Below, one piece after another: positions 51,348-59,751 of a stretch of DNA of 64,000 nt. The DNA comes from Streptomyces sp. 8K308 (GTDB lineage: Bacteria > Actinomycetota > Actinomycetes > Streptomycetales > Streptomycetaceae): positions 1 through 64,000 of the forward strand of contig NZ_SMKC01000005.1 in assembly GCF_004348315.1 (NCBI RefSeq). The letters run 5' to 3'. A program made the translations under genes and the position numbers. The notes beneath the pieces were generated by a model. That model was given only the letters and a program-made list of their open reading frames with translations. It made no database searches and was not told the origin of the DNA. Position 1 is the first letter of the stretch; each line of letters starts with the position of its first letter.

Positions 51348-52303
51348 CCGTCGAGACGTGCCAACGGGACCTCGTCAGCGGGCGGTTCGTGGCGCGTCCG
51401 GTGTCGGTAGCGCAGCGGGGACTCGCCCACCTCGCGTTTGAACGCGGTACTGAAGGCGCTCTCGGAGCCGTAGCCGAGTTGGACCGCGAGCGACCCGACG
51501 CGGACGTCGCCGTCCCGGAGGGCGCGCCGCGCCAGCAGCATGCGCCAGCGGCTGAGATAGGTCAGCGGCGGCACACCGGCGACGGTCCTGAAGCGTTCGG
51601 CGAACGAGGTGCGCGACATCGCCGCGGCGCGCGCCAGTTGCTCGAGCCCCCACGGTTTGGCCGGGTCGCCGTGCATGAGGCTGAGCGCCGGACGCAGCCG
51701 TTCGTCGGTCAGCAACCGCAGCCATCCGGGGGGCAGTTCGGCCTGGTCGACGTAGGCGCGCAGCAGCTCGAGCACCAGGAGTTGCGCGTACTGCCGGATG
51801 GCGAACGCCGAGCCCATCCGGTGCCCGGTCGCCTCGTGGAAGAGTCGGTCGAGGCAACCGCGCAGATCGGCCGCCACGGCGGCCGATGACCGGACGTGCC
51901 CCAGCGGCGGGAGCGCCTGCGTCAGCAGTGCCCGACCGGCCGGGTTGAGGTCGACGCGGCCACCGACGAGGACGTCGTCGGTACCGTCGTGTGCGGCGAC
52001 GAGGCGGGGGGAGGGGAAGCCGGGCTCGGGCGCGATCTCGCGGCGGGGCCCGTCGCCGGTGCCGCCTTCGAGCTCCAGCCACGACCGGTTGTTCAGGATG
52101 GCGACGTCCCCCGGCCCGAGCTCGATCGGCTCGGCCGCACCGTCGGTGGTCAGCCGGGCCCGACCGCGCACCATCGCCATGAACTTCAGCGGGGTGTCGA
52201 TGACGGCTCTCGACCCCCAGGGGCCGCGCGCCGCGAACCCGCCCGTCATCTGACCGCGGACCTCGACGAGGTCGAACACCTCGGACAGTTGATCAGGGAC
52301 CAT
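51317..52303 (-). CDS. AraC-family regulator with cupin-like sensor
   Basis: A 328-residue regulator. The N-terminal half is a cupin-like beta barrel (MAMVRGRARLTTDGAAEPI, LGPGDVAILNN). The C-terminal AraC domain has LEQLARAAAMSRTSFAERF, PPLTYLSRWRMLLARRAL and LAVQLGYGSESAFSTAFKRE. The layout is that of the cupin_6 AraC regulators usually placed next to an SDR or dehydrogenase they control. It diverges from such an SDR (52377). A promoter at 52310-52338 predicts a leaderless message beginning at the ATG. The 3' end overlaps the PHP gene. Confidence 0.9.
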   Translation of the reverse strand: MVPDQLSEVFDLVEVRGQMTGGFAARGPWGSRAVIDTPLKFMAMVRGRARLTTDGAAEPIELGPGDVAILNNRSWLELEGGTGDGPRREIAPEPGFPSPRLVAAHDGTDDVLVGGRVDLNPAGRALLTQALPPLGHVRSSAAVAADLRGCLDRLFHEATGHRMGSAFAIRQYAQLLVLELLRAYVDQAELPPGWLRLLTDERLRPALSLMHGDPAKPWGLEQLARAAAMSRTSFAERFRTVAGVPPLTYLSRWRMLLARRALRDGDVRVGSLAVQLGYGSESAFSTAFKREVGESPLRYRHRTRHEPPADEVPLARLDGQGTSHQGLV

Positions 52304-52309
52304 GCCCGT

Positions 52310-52338
52310 ACTATCGCGAAGGAAATACGAACGGTCAA
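52310..52338 (-). promoter_or_regulatory. Leaderless promoter of the AraC gene
   Basis: The minus strand has TTGACC (52333-52338), a 17-bp spacer and GATAGT (52310-52315). Six bases (ACGGGC) then lead to ATG 52303. Transcription would start at or next to the A of the start codon. No Shine-Dalgarno sequence is present. Confidence 0.55.
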
Positions 52339-52376
52339 TGATTCAGAGTACGGCCGGTGGCGCGCAGAGTGGTGCC

Positions 52377-53426
52377 ATGACTCAGGACCAACACCCCATC
52401 GGCTCCGGCTTCACGGCGGCGTCCACGGCCGACGAGGTCCTCCGCGGCATCGATCTGACGGGCAGGAACGTCATCGTCACCGGTGGCCACGTCGGTCTCG
52501 GCCTGGAGACCACGCGCGCGCTCAGCGGGGCCGACGCCTCCGTGACCGTGGGCACGCGGGACCCGGACCGCGCCGCGCCCGGGCTGGCCGGCATCGAGCG
52601 CGTGGAGATCGATCGTCTCGACCTCCTCGATCCGGCGTCGATCGACGCCTTCGCCGCCCGCTACCTCGGCTCAGGGCGCCCGCTGCACATCCTGATCAAC
52701 AACGCCGGCATCATGGGCGGCCCCCTGGTCCGGGACGCCCGCGGCTACGAATCGCAGTTCGCGACCAACCATCTCGGCCACTTCCAACTGCCCCTGGCCC
52801 TGTCCCCCGCCCTGCGCGCGGCTCAGGGCGCCCGGGTGGTCAACCTGACGTCCGGCGGCCACCGGCTCTCCGACATCCGCTGGGACGACCCGCACTTCAC
52901 CACCGGCTACGACGGCATGCTCGCATACGGCCAGTCGAAGACCGCCAACGTGCTCTTCGCCGTCGAGCTCGACCGCCGGTGGGCCGACGACGGGATCCGC
53001 GGCCACGCCGTGCACCCGGGCATCGTCGTCACGACCAGCCTGGGGCCGGCGCGGGCCGAGGACGGTCCCGCGGTGAGCGAGGCGGCGCAGCGGGCCATGG
53101 GTCTCCTCGACGCCTCAGGCCGGCCGGTCATCGACCCCGATCGCGAGATGAAGACGCCGCGGCAGGGGGCCAGCACCATCGTGTTCGCCGCGACCAGTCC
53201 CCTGCTCGCCGGGATCGGCGGCGTCTACCTCAAGAACAACGACGTCTCGCCGCTCGACACTCCGAGGCCCGTCGCGTTCGGCGTCGGCGAGGACGTGCCG
53301 TCCGACGTCGTGCCACACGCGGTGGACCCGGAGTCGGCACCGCCGGCTCTGGGAGTTGAGCGAGCGGCTGCTCACGGCGTAGCAGGCGGGAAACCGAAGC
53401 CCGGCCTTCTTCACGCTTTCAGGTGA
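52377..53426 (+). CDS. SDR oxidoreductase (retinol-dehydrogenase-like), 3' frameshift
   Basis: An SDR of the retinol-dehydrogenase-like type. It has VTGGHVGLGLETTRAL, ILINNAGIMGG, FATNHLGHFQLPLAL, NLTSGGHRLSDIRW and YGQSKTANVLFAVEL (YxxxK). The catalytic core is intact. The last true part is VPHAVDPESA. After that the family ends in R-RLWELSERLLTA, which is found in the next frame and stops at 53382. One extra base near 53336-53341 instead sends this frame on to 53426 with an unrelated tail. Activity could survive, because the lesion only alters the last dozen residues. Its regulator is divergent at 52303. Confidence 0.85.
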   Translation: MTQDQHPIGSGFTAASTADEVLRGIDLTGRNVIVTGGHVGLGLETTRALSGADASVTVGTRDPDRAAPGLAGIERVEIDRLDLLDPASIDAFAARYLGSGRPLHILINNAGIMGGPLVRDARGYESQFATNHLGHFQLPLALSPALRAAQGARVVNLTSGGHRLSDIRWDDPHFTTGYDGMLAYGQSKTANVLFAVELDRRWADDGIRGHAVHPGIVVTTSLGPARAEDGPAVSEAAQRAMGLLDASGRPVIDPDREMKTPRQGASTIVFAATSPLLAGIGGVYLKNNDVSPLDTPRPVAFGVGEDVPSDVVPHAVDPESAPPALGVERAAAHGVAGGKPKPGLLHAFR

Positions 53427-53537
53427 ACCGCGACCATCGCCCCGGTCGACGCCGGGGCGATGACCGGATAGTGATTCCGGCGCTGGGCCGCTCGTCCTCG
53501 CCCGCGCGTCGACCGCCGGCAGAAAGGTGAACGCACC

Positions 53538-54071
53538 ATGCGTACCGAGGCGATCAACCGGGTCAAGCTCGTCTTCTCCCTCTTCGACGTCAACGGCAAC
53601 GGCAAGCTGGAGGCCGAGGACTTCGACCTCATGGCGGACCGGGTCGTCGAGGCGGCGTCCGCGTCCGACGAGGCGGCGAAGAGCACCATGCGGGCCGCGT
53701 TCCGGCGGTACTGGGAGACGCTGGAGGCCGAGCTCGACGCCGACGGCGACGGCCGGGTCAGCTACGAGGAGTATGTCCGCTGCGTCCTGTCGCCCGAGCG
53801 CTTCGACGCCACCATCGCCGCGTTCGCCGACGCCCTCGCCGCGCTCGGCGACCCGGATGGCGAGGGCTTGGTGGAGCGGTCGCGCTTCATGGCGCTGATG
53901 GTGGCCATCGGCTTCGAACGCCCCAACATCGACGCGCTGTTCGACGCCTTCGGCCCCACGGACACCGACCACATCACGGTGGCGACCTGGGTGGAGGGCA
54001 TCAAGGACTATTACGCCCCGGAGAAGGCGGACATCCCGGGCGACCGGCTCGTCGGCCACCCGGCGACCTGA
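53538..54071 (+). CDS. EF-hand calcium-binding protein (calerythrin-like)
   Basis: A 177-residue acidic, helical protein with four EF-hand positions. Loop 1 (DVNGNGKLEAED, 17-28) and loop 2 (DADGDGRVSYEE, 67-78) look functional. The sites near 104-116 (DPDGEGLVERSR) and 138-150 (PTDTDHITVATW) are degenerate at key ligands. This is the sarcoplasmic-calcium-binding/calerythrin pattern known from actinomycetes, where such proteins are thought to buffer or sense calcium. AAAGGTG precedes ATG 53538. It stands alone; no calcium-linked partner is adjacent. Confidence 0.92.
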   Translation: MRTEAINRVKLVFSLFDVNGNGKLEAEDFDLMADRVVEAASASDEAAKSTMRAAFRRYWETLEAELDADGDGRVSYEEYVRCVLSPERFDATIAAFADALAALGDPDGEGLVERSRFMALMVAIGFERPNIDALFDAFGPTDTDHITVATWVEGIKDYYAPEKADIPGDRLVGHPAT

Positions 54072-54173
54072 GCACACCGCCCGATGGTACGGCCGGCGCG
54101 ACTCCGGCCCCGTCGTGAAGAACCGCCCCGCCTCGTGTGCCATATTGCGGACATCCCAGGCGAAAGGGATCTC

Positions 54174-54902
54174 ATGAAGTTCGCGGTCATCGGCGGCACC
54201 GGGCTGATCGGGTCACAGGTCGTCAAGGCTCTGGATGCCGCCGGACACGAGGCGGTCCCGCACGGGAAGTCCACCGGCATCGACATCATCAGCGGCCAGG
54301 AGGTGGACCAGGCGGTGGCCGGGGTCGACGTCGTCGTCAACCTGACGAACTCCCCGACCTTCGACGAAGCGTCGACCGCCTTCTTCCAGACCTCGATGGA
54401 CAACCTGCTCGCCGCGGCCCGGCGGGGCGGCGTCCGGCACTTCGTCGTCCTCTCGATCGTCGGCGTGGACCAGGTGCCGGAGCTGGACTACTACCGCGCC
54501 AAGGCGCTCCAGGAGGAGATCCTCAGGACGGGACCGATCCCCTACTCGATCGTCCGCGCGACACAGTTCATGGAGTTCGTCGACGCGGTGCTGGCCATGA
54601 CCACTGAAGGCGACACCGTCCGGCTGCCCGCCACGCCGATCCAGCCGATCGCCGCCAGGGACGTGGCCGCCGCGGTCGCGGAAGTCGCCGCCGGCGCCCC
54701 GCTGATGGGCATCCGCGACATCGCCGGACCGGAGGTCTTCCCGCTGGACGAGCTCGGCCGGATCACCCTGTCCCGCGAGGCCGACGGCCGCACCGTCGTC
54801 ACCGACCCCACTGCCGGCATGTTCGCCGCCGTCAAGGGTGACGTCCTCACCGACACGAACGCCCACCTCGCCCCCACTCGGTACACCGACTGGCTCTCCT
54901 GA
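54174..54902 (+). CDS. NAD(P)-binding protein, NmrA/SDR-a type
   Basis: A 242-residue Rossmann protein. It starts KFAVIGGTGLIGSQVVKAL with the GxxGxxG loop at residues 7-13. VDVVVNLTNSPTFDEAS, RHFVVLSIVGVD and YYRAKALQEEILRTGPIPYS follow, where a YxxxK-like Tyr/Lys pair is seen. ATQFMEF is typical of NAD(P)H-quinone-reductase-like and NmrA-type proteins that sense or reduce small molecules. GAAAGG lies seven bases ahead of ATG 54174. Substrate and partner are unknown. Confidence 0.87.
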   Translation: MKFAVIGGTGLIGSQVVKALDAAGHEAVPHGKSTGIDIISGQEVDQAVAGVDVVVNLTNSPTFDEASTAFFQTSMDNLLAAARRGGVRHFVVLSIVGVDQVPELDYYRAKALQEEILRTGPIPYSIVRATQFMEFVDAVLAMTTEGDTVRLPATPIQPIAARDVAAAVAEVAAGAPLMGIRDIAGPEVFPLDELGRITLSREADGRTVVTDPTAGMFAAVKGDVLTDTNAHLAPTRYTDWLS

Positions 54903-54945
54903 AACCACTTCGCCTCAAGACCACGATCCGCGGGACACTGCGCGC

Positions 54946-55716
54946 ATGGCCGATGAAGAGGTGCTGCAGGACACGCCACACCGCCGGGTGGTGCGCCGCG
55001 GCGGCACCGTCCGGCGCCCCGTGCACCCGTGGACCCCGGCCGTGCACGCCCTGCTCCTGCACCTGGCGGACGTCGGCTTCCCGTACTCGCCGCGGGTGCT
55101 CGGAATCGACGAGGAGGGTCGTGAGGTCCTCGGCTATCTGGAAGGCGAGTCCGGGCCGCTGGGCTGGGCCCGAGTGGTCGACGACGCGGGACTCGCCACC
55201 TTCGCCCGCCTGCTGCGCCAGTACCACGACGCGGTCGCCGACTTTCGTCCGCCCGAGGGGCTCGGCTGGTGCACCGGGGACAGCGGGCTGCGCGACGGCG
55301 AGGTGGTCTGCCACGGTGACTTCGGCCCGTGGAACATCGTCTGGCGGGGCGAGGCGCCGGCGGGGATCCTGGACTGGGACTACGCCCGTCCGGCGCCCCG
55401 CCTGCATGACGTCGCCTACGCCCTGGAGTACGTCGCGCCGTTCCGGGACGACGCCGAGTGCCTGCGATGGCTGCGCTACCCGGAGCCGCCCGACCGACGC
55501 CACCGCCTGGAGCTGTTCGCCACCGCGTACGGCCTGACCTCCACCGCCGGCCTGGTCGACGCGGTCATCGACGTGCAGCGGAGCGGGATCGAGCAGGTCC
55601 GCGCACTGGCCGAGCGGGGCTGCCAGCCCCAGGTCAGCTGGGTGGCCGACGGTCACCTCGACGACCTGGACCGGCGACTCGCCTGGAGCCGGACCAACCG
55701 CCACCTGTTCGCCTGA
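54946..55716 (+). CDS. Aminoglycoside-phosphotransferase-family kinase
   Basis: A 256-residue APH-family protein. VCHGDFGPWNIVWRG is the catalytic loop with the base Asp, and AGILDWDYARPAPRLHDVAY carries the metal-binding Asp. The N-terminal lobe starts at HRRVVRRGGTVRRPVHPWT, and LLHLADVGFPYSPRVLG is the family block before the catalytic loop. Most such genes in streptomycetes have unknown substrates; a resistance role should not be assumed. GACACT six bases before ATG 54946 could be a -10 for a leaderless mRNA. Confidence 0.87.
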   Translation: MADEEVLQDTPHRRVVRRGGTVRRPVHPWTPAVHALLLHLADVGFPYSPRVLGIDEEGREVLGYLEGESGPLGWARVVDDAGLATFARLLRQYHDAVADFRPPEGLGWCTGDSGLRDGEVVCHGDFGPWNIVWRGEAPAGILDWDYARPAPRLHDVAYALEYVAPFRDDAECLRWLRYPEPPDRRHRLELFATAYGLTSTAGLVDAVIDVQRSGIEQVRALAERGCQPQVSWVADGHLDDLDRRLAWSRTNRHLFA

Positions 55717-55719
55717 GCC

Positions 55720-55740
55720 GGCGCCGAGCAGCCCGGCGCC
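55720..55740. terminator. Bidirectional terminator between convergent genes
   Basis: GGCGCCG (55720-55726) pairs with CGGCGCC (55734-55740) across a 7-nt loop, directly after the kinase stop and just before the LysR stop at 55758. Confidence 0.5.
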
Positions 55741-55757
55741 TTCCGGGACGGACACGC

Positions 55758-56699
55758 TCAGCCGGCGGCGGGCACGGCCATGGTGAGCGACGGATGGGTG
55801 GCGATCACCTCGTCGAGTGCGTCGAGACCGTGCCGGACGAGTGGGTGGGCGCGGCCGCCCTGCCGGACGCAGCTGAGGATCCGGCGGGAGACGGGCAGTT
55901 CGCGCCCGAGCGGGACCCGGACCGCGCGGTGGCTGGGCGGGATCTCGGTGAGCCTGGGGTAGAGGGAGATCCCGAGGCCGTGGCCGACCATGGCGGAGAC
56001 GGCCGTCCACTCCTTCGTCCAGTGGGCGACCGTGGGGGTGAAGCCGGCCACGGAACAGAACACGATGACGCGCTGGTAGTGGTCGCAACTGCCGGGCAGT
56101 GGCAGCACCCAGTCCTCGCGCGCGGTCTCGGCCAGTGGCACCTCGACGCGCGTGGCCAGCGGATGGCCGGCCGGCACGATCAGATCGAGCGGCTCCTCGA
56201 GCAGCGGCTCCTGGTCGAAGCGCGAGTCGTTGGGGTGGGGGAAGTCCTCCGAGGGGGCCAGCACAGCGATGTCGGCGTCGGTGGACAGCAGCAGGTCGAA
56301 TCCGGCGGCGGTCTCGCACTCGGTGACCATCACGGTGAGGTTGGGGTGGCGCTTGCGCAGCAGAGCGGTCGCGGGGGCGATCAGGCCGGCGACGGCGCTG
56401 GGGTAGCCGCAGATCCGCAGCAGGCCGGCCTCGCCCGAGCGGTAGGCCTCGAGGGCGGACTCGGCCTCCTCCCAGCGGGCCAGCAGTTCCTCGCCATGTC
56501 TGATGACCAGGTGGGCGGCGCCGGTCAACCGGATCCCGCGCCCCTGCGGCTCGACCAGCTGGACCTTCAACTCCTTCGCGAGCTCGCGGAGTTGATGGGA
56601 GACGGCGGAGGGGGTCAGATGCAGCGCGGTGGCCGCGGCGGTCACCGTGCCGTGCTGGTGCACCGCGCGGAGCACCTGGAGCCGACGCAGATCAATCAT
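55758..56699 (-). CDS. LysR-family transcriptional regulator
   Basis: A 313-residue LysR-type regulator. The winged helix-turn-helix is IDLRRLQVLRAVHQHGTVTA, AAATALHLTPSAVSHQLREL. The periplasmic-binding-like effector domain follows from about residue 90 (LLRICGYPSAVAGLIAPATA, VTECETAAGFDLLL). ATG 56699 is chosen as the normal family start. A perfect dyad AATCATGCAATGATT (56694-56708) covers the start codon, which suggests autoregulation. It is divergent from a 64-residue protein gene at 56773, a possible target. Confidence 0.93.
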   Translation of the reverse strand: MIDLRRLQVLRAVHQHGTVTAAATALHLTPSAVSHQLRELAKELKVQLVEPQGRGIRLTGAAHLVIRHGEELLARWEEAESALEAYRSGEAGLLRICGYPSAVAGLIAPATALLRKRHPNLTVMVTECETAAGFDLLLSTDADIAVLAPSEDFPHPNDSRFDQEPLLEEPLDLIVPAGHPLATRVEVPLAETAREDWVLPLPGSCDHYQRVIVFCSVAGFTPTVAHWTKEWTAVSAMVGHGLGISLYPRLTEIPPSHRAVRVPLGRELPVSRRILSCVRQGGRAHPLVRHGLDALDEVIATHPSLTMAVPAAG

Positions 56700-56708
56700 G
56701 CAATGATT
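56694..56708. promoter_or_regulatory. Dyad over the LysR start codon
   Basis: AATCAT-GCA-ATGATT is a perfect 6-3-6 inverted repeat. It includes the LysR start codon, and it lies about 65 bp from the start of the divergent small gene. LysR-type regulators usually bind AT-rich dyads of about 15 bp, so autoregulation is inferred. Confidence 0.5.
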
Positions 56709-56772
56709 CTGCACGGAGTACCCGAGAAATGTGAAATGGACCTGCACGGTCGAGTGGCGGCACACTGCCCGT

Positions 56773-56967
56773 ATGACCACGACAATCAGGATTCCCCAGG
56801 CAATCGCCGCCCCCGTCGAGCTCTCCAGCCACACCACGAGCGAGGGCACCGTCGTCTGGCTCCGCTGCGGCTGCGGCCGGCTGCGGATGGTCTTCACCCC
56901 CGACTCCCCCGCTGACCGCCCGACCACGGCCGGCGGCCGCACCCGGGGCTGCCCGTACTGCGGCTGA
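56773..56967 (+). CDS. Small Cys-motif protein (possible zinc ribbon)
   Basis: A 64-residue protein from ATG 56773: TTTIRIPQAIAAPVELSSH, TVVWLRCGCGRLRMVF, then TRGCPYCG at the C-terminus. The CxC and CPYC pairs could bind one zinc in a ribbon-like fold. I do not recognise a characterised family; similar small proteins occur in streptomycete genomes next to regulators. No ribosome site is seen, and CACACT six bases before the ATG may be the -10 of a leaderless mRNA. It is divergent from the LysR gene. Confidence 0.6.
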   Translation: MTTTIRIPQAIAAPVELSSHTTSEGTVVWLRCGCGRLRMVFTPDSPADRPTTAGGRTRGCPYCG

Positions 56968-57029
56968 CCGCCCGCGGAACCGCGGGCGGTCAGGCCGGCC
57001 TCCGCCGTCGACGGCGAACACGGTGCCGC

Positions 57030-57953
57030 TCAGCCTCGGCGCAGGTCGAGGTGGGTTGGGGCGTCCCGGTCGCAGTGGAGGCGGTCGCCGATCACGCGCA
57101 GGGTGGCGACGTGGATGTCGGTGTGTCGGCCGGGTGGCTCGGGGCGGTGGGTGAAGTAGAAGATCCAGCCGACCTCCTCACCGTGCACGTCCTGGCCGAC
57201 GACGACGTCGGCGTGGTGGCCGTGGCCGGTGTCGTGGGGGCGCTGGCCCGGGGTGTCGAGGATCAGGCCCTGGCGTTGCCACGTGGACAGGTCGGTGGAG
57301 CGGTGTACGCCGAGGCCGTGCCACTCGTCGGTGATCATCCAGTAGTGGCCGCCGAGGGTGAAGACGTTGGGTCCCTCGTGTGGCGGGTCCTGGATGACGG
57401 GCCGGGCGGTGCCCCAGGTCGTCAGGTCGGGGGAGTCCGCGGCCCAGGTGGCTGAGCCGTGGGCCTCGTCTTTGAACCACATGCGGTAGCCGCCACCGGG
57501 CAGCGGGTGGACGCAGGCGTCGATGACGCGGTCGGAGGACAGCGGCACCTCGCCGAGGTGCCGCCAGGTCTCCAGGTCGTCGGAGGTCAGGTGGTGGATG
57601 GTGCGGGCGTGTCCTTCCCAGGTCGAGGGCACTCCCCGGATGTGGGTGAGGAACATGTGGTAGCGGCCCTCGGCGTGGACGATCTCGGGGGCCCACAGCG
57701 TGTTGCGCCCGGGATGGGGGTCGAGTCCGGCGGCCACGCCGAGATAGCTCCAGGTGAGGCCGCCGTCGCTCGAGCCGGCCACGCCAATGTCGGTGCCGTG
57801 CACCCAGCGGACGCCGGGCCCGTCGTCGCCGGCGCGGCGCTGGGTGTAGAACATGCGCCACGACCCGTCCGGCGCCTCGATCAGCGTCGGGTCGGTGGGC
57901 GCGTGGTGCACCGGGTCGGTGTAGAGCGGCGTGCCGGTCGTGGCGTGGCTCAT
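57030..57953 (-). CDS. GH43-like five-bladed beta-propeller glycosidase (intracellular)
   Basis: A 307-residue beta-propeller glycoside-hydrolase-type protein with no signal peptide. It has TDPTLIEAPDGSWRMFYTQR, LWAPEIVHAEGRYHMFLTH, WFKDEAHGSATWAADS and EGPNVFTLGGHYWMITDEW. Asp of TDPT, Asp or Glu of the WAPE strand, and Glu of the EGPNVF strand match the catalytic positions of GH43/GH32/68-type propellers. It is the last gene of a four-gene operon with ATGA overlap to the permease, so it probably trims imported oligosaccharides in the cytoplasm. Arabinan- or xylan-derived sugars are plausible substrates. Confidence 0.8.
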   Translation of the reverse strand: MSHATTGTPLYTDPVHHAPTDPTLIEAPDGSWRMFYTQRRAGDDGPGVRWVHGTDIGVAGSSDGGLTWSYLGVAAGLDPHPGRNTLWAPEIVHAEGRYHMFLTHIRGVPSTWEGHARTIHHLTSDDLETWRHLGEVPLSSDRVIDACVHPLPGGGYRMWFKDEAHGSATWAADSPDLTTWGTARPVIQDPPHEGPNVFTLGGHYWMITDEWHGLGVHRSTDLSTWQRQGLILDTPGQRPHDTGHGHHADVVVGQDVHGEEVGWIFYFTHRPEPPGRHTDIHVATLRVIGDRLHCDRDAPTHLDLRRG

Positions 57954-58777
57954 CCCTTGACTCCCCCGGCGAGCAGCCCGCTGATGATGTGGCGCTGGGA
58001 GACGACGAAGAAGACCACCATCGGGACGAGGGCGACCACGGACAGCGTCATGAACGCGGGCCAGTCGGTGGAGAACTCCCCCACCGCGCTGTAGACCTCC
58101 AACACGATGGTGCGTTTCTCGGGCGAGGAGAGGAACACGTTGGGCAGGATGAAGTCGTTCCACACCCACATCGTCTGGAAGATGCCAACGGTGATCAGGA
58201 TCGGTCGGATCAACGGCAACACGATCCGCCAGAAGATCTGGAAGACGCCGGCGCCGTCGATCCGGGCGGCCTCGATGATCTCGAACGGCAGCGTGCGGAT
58301 ATAGCCCTGGATCAGGAAGAAGCAGAAGATCGAGCCGCCGGCGTACATGATGATGAGCCCGTTGAAGGTGTCCACGAGCTCGGCGTCCACCAGCGTCCGG
58401 TACAGCGGGATCAGCGTGGCCTGGCCCGGCACGATGAACGCCAGCAGCAACAGCACGCCGAAGATCCGGTTGAAGAGCGTGGCGCGCATGATCATGCCGT
58501 AGGCGGCGGTGGCGCCGACGAACAGCTGGACCACGACGGCGCCGGCGGTGATGTAGAGCGTGTTGCCGAAGCTCTGCGCCAGCGGGACGCGGTCGAAAAC
58601 CTCCAGGTAGTTGTCCAGGTAGAGCGAGGTCGGCGGGGCGAGCGGGGAGCTCACCATCTCGTCCTGCGTCTTGAAGGTGTTGACGACGATGTAGTACAGC
58701 GGCATCCCGACCAGGCAGGCAAGACCGATCACGACGACGCTCAGCAACGGACGACGGCGCGTCGAGGCACTCTTCAC
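57950..58777 (-). CDS. Carbohydrate ABC transporter permease (MalG type)
   Basis: A 275-residue permease with six spans. The coupling loop is IEAARIDGAGVFQIFWRI, and the end HIISGLLAGGVKG is typical of the MalG-type subunit. GTG 58777 overlaps the upstream permease stop (GTGA) with AGAGGAGGG upstream, and its own stop overlaps the GH43-like gene (ATGA). No ATPase gene is nearby. Confidence 0.92.
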   Translation of the reverse strand: MKSASTRRRPLLSVVVIGLACLVGMPLYYIVVNTFKTQDEMVSSPLAPPTSLYLDNYLEVFDRVPLAQSFGNTLYITAGAVVVQLFVGATAAYGMIMRATLFNRIFGVLLLLAFIVPGQATLIPLYRTLVDAELVDTFNGLIIMYAGGSIFCFFLIQGYIRTLPFEIIEAARIDGAGVFQIFWRIVLPLIRPILITVGIFQTMWVWNDFILPNVFLSSPEKRTIVLEVYSAVGEFSTDWPAFMTLSVVALVPMVVFFVVSQRHIISGLLAGGVKG

Positions 58778-59751
58778 AGCACCCTCCTCTCGATCCGCCG
58801 GGAGATCAGCAGTTGACTGAACGACAGCGCCGCGACGGCGAGCGTGAAGAGCACGGCCAGCGCGGAGGCCACGCCGTACCGACCCTGGCCGACGCCGTTG
58901 ACGATGATCGACTGCGTGATCGTCTGCGTCGCGAAGCCGGGCCCGCCGTTGGTCAGCGTGTAGGGCAGGTCGAACACCTTCAACCCACCGGTCATCAGGA
59001 GGAACTGGCTGATCACCATGGCCGGCGTCAGCAGCGGCAGGGTGATGTGGAAGAACCGCTGCCGGGCGCTGGCGCCGTCGATGGTGGCGACCTCGTAGTA
59101 CTCGGCCGGAATGGTCTGCAGATAGGCCAGGTAGAGCACCGCGTGCCAGCCGGCGCCGCCCCAGACGGCGACCAGCATCACCGACAGCTTGGCCAGGGTG
59201 GCGTCCGACAGCCAGGGCACCGGACCGACGCCGAGCGTCGCGTCGAGTACCGAGTTGAGCACGCCGGAACCGAGCGGGGAGAGGATGTACCCCCACACCA
59301 GACCCAGCACCGCCATGCTCGGGATCGCCGGGAAGAAGAACACCGACCGGGCGAAGTTCCGCCCGACGAAACGCTGGTTGAGGGCCACCGCCAGCGGGAT
59401 CGCGATCACGGTGGTCAGCAGCGTCGTGCCGACGGCGAACAGCAGGGTGAAGGAGAGCCCCGCGGTCATCGACGGGTCGGAGAGAATGATCCGGTAGTTC
59501 TCCAGGCCAACGAACGCGACGTCGTCGGAGTACCCCGTGAAGTCGGTCAGACTCCAGTAGAAGGTCTGCCCGAGCGGGATGACGAACAACACAATGAAGA
59601 CGGCGGCCACGGGCACCAGGAACAGCTGGTGCGCGGCGGCCTCCCGCCAACCGCCGGACTTGCCGGTCCGGCGGCGGCGGGCGGTCGCGGAACCGGCGTC
59701 GTCGCCGGTGCCGGGCCGCGGCGAGGCGGCGGTGGCGACGGTGGCGGTCAT
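58774..59751 (-). CDS. Carbohydrate ABC transporter permease (MalF type)
   Basis: A 325-residue permease with an N-terminal cytoplasmic Arg/Gly-rich segment of about 40 residues, and six or more spans from HQLFLVPVAAVFIVLFVIPL. The coupling loop is YYEVATIDGASARQRFF, where the usual EAA is reduced to EVA. It is coupled to the binding-protein gene through ATGA (59748-59751). Confidence 0.92.
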   Translation of the reverse strand: MTATVATAASPRPGTGDDAGSATARRRRTGKSGGWREAAAHQLFLVPVAAVFIVLFVIPLGQTFYWSLTDFTGYSDDVAFVGLENYRIILSDPSMTAGLSFTLLFAVGTTLLTTVIAIPLAVALNQRFVGRNFARSVFFFPAIPSMAVLGLVWGYILSPLGSGVLNSVLDATLGVGPVPWLSDATLAKLSVMLVAVWGGAGWHAVLYLAYLQTIPAEYYEVATIDGASARQRFFHITLPLLTPAMVISQFLLMTGGLKVFDLPYTLTNGGPGFATQTITQSIIVNGVGQGRYGVASALAVLFTLAVAALSFSQLLISRRIERRVL

